The notes under the pieces were generated by a model. The model searched no databases, was not told where the DNA came from, and saw only the letters and a list, made by a program, of their open reading frames with translations. Shown here in pieces: positions 17,969 through 24,872 of a stretch of DNA of 64,000 bases. The DNA is from Jiulongibacter sp. (GTDB lineage Bacteria; Bacteroidota; Bacteroidia; Cytophagales; Spirosomataceae): NCBI GenBank assembly GCA_024645245.1, contig JAHEBN010000001.1, positions 1 through 64,000 of the forward strand, read 5' to 3'. A program made the position numbers and the translations under genes. Numbering within the stretch: position 1 is the stretch's first letter; every line of letters begins with the position of its first letter.

Positions 17969-18991
17969 TTATCCTTTTCTAATCGAACTTCCTCTTTCCA
18001 TTAATTTATGTGCTAAAACTATGGACTGAGTCAGACTAATTTCCATCTGTCCGCTCAAGTGAGAAATCAAGCTCTTTGCTGCCATTTCGCCCAATTCTTC
18101 GCCCGGATAATGAATAGTTGTAAGTTTGGGTTCCACTACCTGACAAACCGGATCATTATTAAAACCTGCAATCGCAATGTCCTGAGGAATTTTGATTCCC
18201 TTGGCTTTTAAAGAAACCAAGAGATTTACAGCAAAATTATCGTTAGAAACAAAAATACCATCTGGCTTTTTATCTAATTGTATTATAAATTCTACGGTAT
18301 TTACCACCTCATCGGGAGAAATGGAATTTTCAAGTAATAATTCTTCCTGAAAGGCAACATTTGATTCTGTAAGAGCTTTTTGAAATCCTTCAAAACGTTC
18401 TTTGTAGACCTGGCAATTCAAATCACCCGTAATGTGCATTATATTTTTACACCCTTGATCAATCAAATGCCGGGTGATTTTATACCCTGCCTGCACATTA
18501 TCAATGGTCAACTTGGGAATATTATCCACAGGTAGTACCCTGTCAAAAAATAATACAGGAATATTTTTCCTGAAAAAAGCGTCGTAATGAGCCGTATTTT
18601 TGGTTTCGGAAGATACAGAAACTAATAGGCCATCAACCCGAGAATTAAAAAGTAAACGGGCATTGTAAATTTCATTTTTCTCGGATTCCTGTGATTGAGT
18701 AATCAATAAATTATAGCCTGCTTCGCTTACTATTCTTTCAATTCCCGCTATAACGGTAGACATAAAAACAGAATCAAGCCTTGGCACTATAACTCCGATG
18801 ATATTCGTCGATTTTGTCCGAAGATTACGGGCAAATTTATTGCTGCGGTATCCAAGCTTTTGGGCTTCTGCCTGAATACTTGCTTTAGTTTTACTGTTGA
18901 TTGCCGGATGATCGTTCAAGGCTCGACTTACCGTAGAAGGCGAAATGTTCAAAGATTCCGCAATGTCGTAAATAGTAATTTCTTTTTCCAA
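17969..18991 (-). CDS. LacI/GalR-family transcriptional regulator, probably of glucuronate utilisation
   Basis: The 340-residue product has an N-terminal LacI-type helix-turn-helix (TIYDIAESLNISPSTVSRALNDHP, about residues 6-29), the hinge region to about 60 (LGYRSNKFARNLRTK), and a periplasmic-binding-protein-like sensor domain (NIIGVIVPRLDSVF onward). The start is TTG at 18991, which places the HTH correctly; no ATG lies upstream in frame nearby. It is divergent from uxuA, and a LacI-type palindrome lies between them at 19069-19086. It most likely represses uxuA and the following genes until a uronate-derived ligand binds. The ligand is inferred from context. Confidence 0.92.
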   Translation of the reverse strand: MEKEITIYDIAESLNISPSTVSRALNDHPAINSKTKASIQAEAQKLGYRSNKFARNLRTKSTNIIGVIVPRLDSVFMSTVIAGIERIVSEAGYNLLITQSQESEKNEIYNARLLFNSRVDGLLVSVSSETKNTAHYDAFFRKNIPVLFFDRVLPVDNIPKLTIDNVQAGYKITRHLIDQGCKNIMHITGDLNCQVYKERFEGFQKALTESNVAFQEELLLENSISPDEVVNTVEFIIQLDKKPDGIFVSNDNFAVNLLVSLKAKGIKIPQDIAIAGFNNDPVCQVVEPKLTTIHYPGEELGEMAAKSLISHLSGQMEISLTQSIVLAHKLMERGSSIRKG

Positions 18992-19068
18992 AAAACAGGT
19001 TCTTTAAATTGAACTAGATGAAATGGCATATTCAGGTGTAAAATATAGAATAAAACCACAATTAATTA

Positions 19069-19086
19069 ATTGCAACCGATTGCAAT
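19069..19086. promoter_or_regulatory. candidate LacI-family operator
   Basis: ATTGCAACCGATTGCAAT is an 18-bp near-perfect palindrome (16 of 18 positions symmetric) with the central CG typical of LacI-family sites. It lies between the divergent regulator and uxuA. A further half-site (ATTGCAATA) is at about 19212-19220. Confidence 0.72.
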
Positions 19087-19245
19087 ATACCATTTCATAA
19101 CTACATTCGTATAAGGAAGTAAATGCAAATTGAAATTCTTACTTTATTGGTTTGTATTATTAAAATTTCCACCCTAAGAAATGATATTTTTTTGTCAATT
19201 ATTTCGCAGATAATTGCAATATATTATTAGTTAAGGATTTAATCT

Positions 19246-19253
19246 TACATTTG
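19246..19253 (+). promoter_or_regulatory. candidate -7 promoter element of uxuA
   Basis: TACATTTG matches the Bacteroidota -7 consensus TAnnTTTG and lies 25 bp before the uxuA ATG. No good -33 TTTG is found at the usual spacing, as is common for regulated promoters. The half-site at about 19212 overlaps the expected -33 region. Confidence 0.5.
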
Positions 19254-19278
19254 TTGATATAATTTTTTAGCATAATTT

Positions 19279-20481
19279 ATGAAACATACCATGCGTTGGT
19301 ACGGGCCTAAAGACCCGGTTTCTTTAATGGACATTCGTCAGGCAGGTTGCTCGGGAGTAGTTACTGCCTTACATCAAATTCCAGTTGGTGCAGTATGGAC
19401 GGTAGAGGCTATTAAAGAACGTATTTCTATAGTAGAAAAAGACAATCAAAATTATTCAGCCTTAACCTGGGATGTGGTAGAAAGTCTGCCCGTTCACGAA
19501 GACATAAAAAAGGCTCTGCCCTCTCGCGAAAAGTACATCGAGAATTACAAAACTTCGCTTCGAAACTTAGCGGCTTGTGGTATTAATACCGTTTGCTATA
19601 ATTTTATGCCGGTATTGGATTGGACCCGTACGCAATTAGATTATCAAATGCCGGATGGTGCAAAAGCCTTGCGTTTTGTACATATCGATTTCGCTGCTTT
19701 CGAAATTTATATCCTGAAAAGACCCGGTGCCGAAAAAGACTATGACGAAGCAACACTAGCCGAAGCTAAAATTCGTTTCGAAACCATGACAGAAGAGGAA
19801 AAATCCAACCTCAAACGTAACGTTATGCAAGGCCTTCCAGGTTCGGATGATGCTTTCGATTTCGATACTTTTTTAGAGTTATTAGCTGAATATAAGCATA
19901 TTGGAGACAAAGAGTTGCGTGAAAATTTATATTATTTTATGCAGCAGGTGGGCCCGGTAGCTACCGAAGTAGGAGTAAATATGTGCATTCATCCGGATGA
20001 TCCTCCGCGGCCGATAATGGGTTTGCCTCGTGTGCTTTCAACCGAAAGCGACGTTGCCCAGCTTTTTGCCGCTTACGATAATCCGGCTAATGGGCTTACC
20101 TTTTGCACAGGTTCTTTCGGTGTAAGGCCAGATAATAATCTACCTCAAATGGTGAAAAGGTTTGGTAATCGAATTCATTTCATTCATTTACGTACCACCA
20201 AGAGAGAAGAAGACCCGCGAAATTTTCATGAAGCACCCCACATGGCAGGTGATGTGGATTTTTACCCAGTGGTTGAGGCTTTGTTATTAGAACAAAAACG
20301 CAGAATGGAGGCAGGTGAAAAAGTAACCGCAATTCCGATGAGACCCGATCACGGTCATCAGATGCTCGATGATCTGGGAAAAACTACCTATCCGGGCTAT
20401 TCTGCAATTGGCCGACTGAGAGGTTTGGCTGAGTTAAGAGGTATGGAAATAGCCATTAAAAGGCAGATTGAAAGTATTTAA
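19279..20481 (+). CDS. uxuA: mannonate dehydratase
   Basis: UxuA dehydrates D-mannonate to 2-keto-3-deoxygluconate in glucuronate catabolism. The 400-residue product opens with [19 protein letters not shown], a hallmark of the family. Metal-ligand segments are visible: [37 protein letters not shown] and PMRPDHGH. It is the first gene downstream of the LacI-type operator, followed by the GH67 alpha-glucuronidase and an SDR. A strong hairpin lies after its stop (20520-20552). Confidence 0.96.
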   Translation: MKHTMRWYGPKDPVSLMDIRQAGCSGVVTALHQIPVGAVWTVEAIKERISIVEKDNQNYSALTWDVVESLPVHEDIKKALPSREKYIENYKTSLRNLAACGINTVCYNFMPVLDWTRTQLDYQMPDGAKALRFVHIDFAAFEIYILKRPGAEKDYDEATLAEAKIRFETMTEEEKSNLKRNVMQGLPGSDDAFDFDTFLELLAEYKHIGDKELRENLYYFMQQVGPVATEVGVNMCIHPDDPPRPIMGLPRVLSTESDVAQLFAAYDNPANGLTFCTGSFGVRPDNNLPQMVKRFGNRIHFIHLRTTKREEDPRNFHEAPHMAGDVDFYPVVEALLLEQKRRMEAGEKVTAIPMRPDHGHQMLDDLGKTTYPGYSAIGRLRGLAELRGMEIAIKRQIESI

Positions 20482-20519
20482 GTTAGACTTATTCCAATTC
20501 AAATAAGTATGCCGTATGT

Positions 20520-20552
20520 TTTGGGTCTTCGGACCCAAAGCTGCGGTTTTTT
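20520..20552 (+). terminator. UUCG-loop hairpin with downstream T-run between uxuA and the GH67 gene
   Basis: TTTGGGTC (20520-20527), loop TTCG, GACCCAAA (20532-20539) form a perfect 8-bp stem with an ultrastable C(UUCG)G loop. A run of six T follows after a short GC-rich spacer. It could be a partial terminator or an mRNA-stabilising 3' end for uxuA. Confidence 0.6.
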
Positions 20553-20640
20553 GATTAGTAAAGAATTATTCAACCCCAAACGAGAAAGCTATTTTTTGTT
20601 ATATCGCTCTAGCTTTTTAATAGTCAATAATATACTCAAT

Positions 20641-22728
20641 ATGAAAACTTTAGCCTGTTTATTTTTCCTTATTTCCGTTCAGGTATTTGCTAACGACGGT
20701 TCGGAGTTATGGCTAAAATATGATCTTATAGAAAACGAAACAGTACGGTCAAATTTTTCCAAATCGATCAATCAGATTGTGATAGATACACAAACAGAAA
20801 GGAGCACTTTGGCGGCAAGAGAACTACAAACCGCTCTTAAAGGTCTTTTAGGAAAAGAAGTTCCCATTTTGTTTTCTAAAGAAAATAAAAATTTAAAAAA
20901 ATCTATCTTTCTAACTGATTCTTATGCTGGCTCTGAACTAGGTTCCGAGGGATTTAAAATCGAGAATTTAAAGATATTAGCCAAAACAGACTTGGGCTTG
21001 CTATACGGCACTTTCGCATTTATACGTCACATACAAACTTCGGAAAAGCTGTATTTTTCACAAATAGAAAATCCCAAAGTCAAAATCCGGATGCTCAATC
21101 ATTGGGACAATGCCAATGGTACCGTAGAGCGGGGATATGCCGGATCATCCATATGGAAATGGTTTGAATTGCCCAATCAAATAGACCCAAGATTAATACA
21201 ATATGCCCGTGCCAATGCCTCTATCGGGATAAATGCAGTTTCTGTTAACAATGTAAATGCAAGCTCGAGATTTCTGACATCCGAGTATCTTACTAAAATT
21301 AAGGGAGTAGCTGATTTCTTAAGGCCATATGGTATAAAGGTCTTTATTTCTGTAAATTTTAGATCGCCCCGCACACTTGGCGGTTTAGAAACTTCTGACC
21401 CGCTCGATGCCGGAGTGAGAAATTGGTGGAAAGAAAAAACCGATGAAATTCATAAATACATTCCCGATTTTGGCGGGTTTTTGGTAAAAGCCAATTCGGA
21501 AGGCGAGCCAGGTCCGCAAGATTATGGAAGAACCCATGCCGACGGAGCAAATATGCTCGCGGAAGCGATGAAAGGAAGAGATGGCATTGTTATCTGGCGG
21601 GCATTTGTTTACAAAGCTGATCCGGATGGCGATCGATTTAAAGAAGCTTACGAACAATTCAAACCACTAGATGGCCAATTCGATAAAAAAGTTATTGTAC
21701 AAGTAAAAAACGGGCCGATTGATTTTATGCCACGGGAACCCTTTCATCCCATGTTTGGAGCTTTTCCAAAAACTCCTTTGGCAATGGAATTTCAGATTAC
21801 TCAGGAATATCTGGGGCATGCAAGTCATCTGGTTTACGAAGCTCCCATGTTAAAGGAATGCCTGGATTCCGATACCTTTTCAAAAGGAAAAGGCTCTACT
21901 GTAAGCAAAGTAATTGATGGGAGTTTAGATAATCAGGCTCTTTCCTTGATGGCAGGAGTTGCCAATACCGGTTCAGATGCCAATTTTACCGGGCACCCAT
22001 TTGGGCAAGCCAATTGGTATGCCTTTGGACGATTGGCCTGGGATTATGATTTAAGTTCGGAGCAAATCGCCAAAGAATGGATTCAAATGACACTGACTCA
22101 AAATACCCAAGCAGTTGCTCAACTTACCGATTTTATGATGGCTTCGCACCCGACTTATGTTAAATATACCTATCCGCTAGGCTTACACCACATGATGGGC
22201 GAGGGGCATCATTACGGACCACAGCCCTGGCTCGAAAAAAGTGGAAGACCAGATTGGACCTCCGTATATTATCACCGTGCCGCTGCCGACGGGCTCGGTT
22301 TTGACCGCACCGGTAAGTTGAGTAATGCACTTAAACTTTATGCACCAGAGGTGCAGGAAAATTGGGGAAAACCCGAAACTTGCGACTTGAATTACCTGAT
22401 GTGGTTTCATCATTTACCCTGGGATTATAAGCTTTCAACGGGCAAAACTCTTTGGAATGAGCTCATGAGCAGGTATTACGAGGGCGTGGAAGACGTAAAG
22501 AAGATGAACGATAAATGGCAAACTTTTAAACCGATTATAGATCCTGAAATTTTTGCAAATGTATCCGGAAGGTTACAAATACAGGAAAAAGAGGCTCTTT
22601 GGTGGCGGGATGCCTGTTATCTGTATTTTCGGGATTTCTCGAAAATGCCCTTACCGGCAGGTCTGGAAATGCCAAACAGAACCCTGGAAGAGGTTAAAAA
22701 AATAGAAGAGATTTATCATTTGCGTTAA
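20641..22728 (+). CDS. aguA: GH67 alpha-glucuronidase
   Basis: This enzyme releases (4-O-methyl)glucuronic acid from xylan-derived aldouronic acids. The ATG at 20641 is chosen because it starts a clear signal peptide (MKTLACLFFLISVQVFA). The same frame is open from 20509, but that extension crosses the UUCG hairpin and spoils the signal. The 695-residue product contains the GH67 core: VKANSEGEPGPQDYGRTHAD (catalytic acid Glu), PLDGQFDKKVIVQVKNGP (Asp) and MEFQITQEYLGH (Glu), so all three catalytic carboxylates appear present. Export to the periplasm is predicted. Together with uxuA and the SDR it couples oligosaccharide cleavage to uronate catabolism. Confidence 0.95.
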   Translation: MKTLACLFFLISVQVFANDGSELWLKYDLIENETVRSNFSKSINQIVIDTQTERSTLAARELQTALKGLLGKEVPILFSKENKNLKKSIFLTDSYAGSELGSEGFKIENLKILAKTDLGLLYGTFAFIRHIQTSEKLYFSQIENPKVKIRMLNHWDNANGTVERGYAGSSIWKWFELPNQIDPRLIQYARANASIGINAVSVNNVNASSRFLTSEYLTKIKGVADFLRPYGIKVFISVNFRSPRTLGGLETSDPLDAGVRNWWKEKTDEIHKYIPDFGGFLVKANSEGEPGPQDYGRTHADGANMLAEAMKGRDGIVIWRAFVYKADPDGDRFKEAYEQFKPLDGQFDKKVIVQVKNGPIDFMPREPFHPMFGAFPKTPLAMEFQITQEYLGHASHLVYEAPMLKECLDSDTFSKGKGSTVSKVIDGSLDNQALSLMAGVANTGSDANFTGHPFGQANWYAFGRLAWDYDLSSEQIAKEWIQMTLTQNTQAVAQLTDFMMASHPTYVKYTYPLGLHHMMGEGHHYGPQPWLEKSGRPDWTSVYYHRAAADGLGFDRTGKLSNALKLYAPEVQENWGKPETCDLNYLMWFHHLPWDYKLSTGKTLWNELMSRYYEGVEDVKKMNDKWQTFKPIIDPEIFANVSGRLQIQEKEALWWRDACYLYFRDFSKMPLPAGLEMPNRTLEEVKKIEEIYHLR

Positions 22729-22761
22729 AAATAGAAACCCTGATAATCAATAGAATAAAAC

Positions 22762-23517
22762 ATGAATAAATTTTCGTTAGAAGGAAAAATAGCTTTGGTA
22801 ACAGGAGGAGGTGCAGGAATTGGTTTGGCCATAACCGAATGTTTTATAGAAGCCGGTGCCAGAGTTGTGATAACAGGCCGAAGAGAGGAAGTTCTGAAAG
22901 AAACAGCAGACAGTTTAGGTGAAAAAGTAAGCTACAAAGTACACGATATTACAGATTTAAAAAGCATTCCGGCTCTGGTAGATGCCATCGAAAACGAGAT
23001 CGGTGCCATTGACATCCTGGTAAATAATGCTGGAGTGAATCAGAAAAAACCGGCCTTAGAAGTAACTGACGATGAATTTGACCGCATTCTGCAAACCAAT
23101 CTGTATGCTGTTTTCGTGTTAACCCGTGAAGTTGGTCGCAAAATGACCGAAAGGAAATCAGGGAGTATTATCATGATTTCGAGTATGGCCGCCTATTACG
23201 GAATAGACCGTGTGGTTTCTTATTCTGCTTCCAAAAATGGAGTGGAAGGGCTGGTAATGGCGTTTTCATCGGAGTTTGGAAAAGATAATGTGCGTGTAAA
23301 TTCGATTGCACCCGGCTTTATTGAAACCAATATGATGCTCACAGCTATGAACTCCGATCCGGCTAGAAAAAACAAAGCATTTGACAAAATTCATATGCAG
23401 CGATGGGGACAAATAAAAGATGTGGGTTATGCTGCAGTTTTTCTTGCCTCTGATGCTTCGGAATACATTACTTCCGTTTCACTACCTGTTGACGGGGGAA
23501 ATAGTAAGGGTTTTTAA
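22762..23517 (+). CDS. SDR-family oxidoreductase, probable fructuronate/mannonate reductase
   Basis: The 251-residue classical short-chain dehydrogenase has a cofactor motif TGGGAGIG (residues of about 13-20), NNAG, and a catalytic Ser-Tyr-Lys set in ISSMAAYYG and YSASKNG. The C-terminus (SEYITSVSLPVDGG) is typical. It lies 33 bp after the GH67 gene, in a module that has mannonate dehydratase but no uxuB. A D-fructuronate to D-mannonate reductase is therefore the best guess. A gluconate-5-dehydrogenase-like or other sugar-acid activity is possible. Confidence 0.88.
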   Translation: MNKFSLEGKIALVTGGGAGIGLAITECFIEAGARVVITGRREEVLKETADSLGEKVSYKVHDITDLKSIPALVDAIENEIGAIDILVNNAGVNQKKPALEVTDDEFDRILQTNLYAVFVLTREVGRKMTERKSGSIIMISSMAAYYGIDRVVSYSASKNGVEGLVMAFSSEFGKDNVRVNSIAPGFIETNMMLTAMNSDPARKNKAFDKIHMQRWGQIKDVGYAAVFLASDASEYITSVSLPVDGGNSKGF

Positions 23518-23609
23518 TCAAAAAGATCATCTATTTTGCCTTAAATATCTTTTTAACCCTTGGGAATTGTAGCTCTCCCGGACAGCCATAATTAAGTAAA
23601 ATTTTGTAA

Positions 23610-23633
23610 ACGAGGGGTCAAAAATCCCCTCGT
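23610..23633. terminator. hairpin between convergent genes
   Basis: ACGAGGGG and CCCCTCGT pair perfectly around a short loop, in the gap between the convergent SDR and the 222-residue protein gene. Neither side has a good T-run, so efficient intrinsic termination is uncertain. Nothing else is seen in 23518-23762. Confidence 0.5.
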
Positions 23634-23762
23634 ATTTACAACAAATCAATAATCTAATTTGGCTTTAATCTAACCAATTTAGACAAAATCGTGACAAATT
23701 TAGCTCCAATACAAAAACATAAAATATAACCCAAAAAACTCCCTAAAAAAGTCCAACTCAAA

Positions 23763-24431
23763 TCACTTTTTTTCTTTTGTAGTTACAAAAGGGACCGTGA
23801 CCTGTCTTATTTCATCTTCTAATGTGAGTACAAAAGTATTTTTTATGCTCAAATCCTCCTTGGTAAATGGCACCAGGTAACTTTCGCTATTCTCTTGAAA
23901 TATAAAATAAGTACCTAATTCTAAGCCCGGAATTAGCATTTCATAAGTTTCAATTAATCTTCGGTTTAACAGAAATGGTTGATTTTTTAATACTCTTAAA
24001 TACAAATTTGAGCTTTCATAATCTAAAACAGCCCTGTTTAATTCTGCTTTTCCATCCGAATTTGAATATATTTCAGCAACAATAGAACCTGATTCATTTA
24101 ATATTTCATACTTGATTCCTGATAAATATTTTTCACCGGAATCAAGTATTTTGTTTCTGTTTTTATCAATACAAGAATATATTGTGATGTTACTATCAGC
24201 CGAATAAAAGTTAATTAATTCATGTAGGAAAATTGCGTTTTGAGAAGTTCTTATTTTCAAATTTTCAAATTGTTCGTAGAATATATTTTGAAATGAATTA
24301 TAAAATTCACTTCGCCCGTTCAATAGTACTCCTTTAGAATTTTGTTTTGCAAAATAAGGTTTAGAAAAACCTGTTTTTTTTGCACAAACAAAAAAAAGCG
24401 TAATTAAAAGGACTATTATTAACTTTTTCAT
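23763..24431 (-). CDS. exported protein with SdrD-B-like calcium-binding repeat, function unknown
   Basis: The 222-residue product starts with a hydrophobic signal (MKKLIIVLLITLFFVCAKK); the Cys may make it a lipoprotein. Residues of about 80-125 resemble an SdrD_B/Cna-B module: DKNRNKILDSGEKYLSGIKY has the DxNxNxxxDxGE calcium-site pattern, and SNSDGKAEL follows. The rest is beta-rich and unfamiliar. It lies downstream of the LanB gene on the same strand but 441 bp away, so membership of the RiPP locus is only possible. It could be a surface or immunity-type protein. Confidence 0.68.
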   Translation of the reverse strand: MKKLIIVLLITLFFVCAKKTGFSKPYFAKQNSKGVLLNGRSEFYNSFQNIFYEQFENLKIRTSQNAIFLHELINFYSADSNITIYSCIDKNRNKILDSGEKYLSGIKYEILNESGSIVAEIYSNSDGKAELNRAVLDYESSNLYLRVLKNQPFLLNRRLIETYEMLIPGLELGTYFIFQENSESYLVPFTKEDLSIKNTFVLTLEDEIRQVTVPFVTTKEKK

Positions 24432-24872
24432 TGGGTTGTTTGGCTAGTTGCAGCAATTTCAATGTAACCAGATAATGGAATAATTTTAACTTTTAAACAA
24501 TTATTCTACTACCGAAGCAACTATACATAAGTCAAATTATTAACCCATTTTTTAACAAAAGTTGGAAACTGTTATCTAATTCCACTCCAATCTTTTATAA
24601 ACTTTAAGATTAATTTATCCTTAAATTCTATCAAGATTAATAATATAATTTGACCATTTTTTCTCATACCGATCAATTTATTTACTAAAACCTAACAGAT
24701 TAAAAAGAATTTTGACAAACTTATTCCCGCAAACTTTTTAACCATTCCTTTTTGGGTTTTTCTTATAATCTATTTCAGTGGTAGGTTAATTACCATAAAA
24801 ATAGTGAGCCAAATATTAATCCAGTGCTATTGGAAATTGCACAAAATGCGATGAATGGAGTCTTTTTGTGTG
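24432..24872. other. 441-bp AT-rich gap downstream of the LanB gene
   Basis: I looked on both strands for a LanC fragment, a second precursor peptide or a transporter and found only trivial ORFs (15 codons or fewer). The stretch is very AT-rich. It presumably contains the end of the LanB transcript and the promoter of the 222-residue protein gene. Confidence 0.6.

Noticed and set aside
20509-20640. 44-codon N-terminal extension of the alpha-glucuronidase
   Set aside because: It would translate the UUCG hairpin and place the signal peptide internally. The ATG at 20641 starts a normal signal peptide.
24432-24872. Remnant lanC or second precursor gene downstream of LanB
   Set aside because: No ORF longer than about 15 codons with plausible content on either strand, and no His/Cys zinc motif of LanC.
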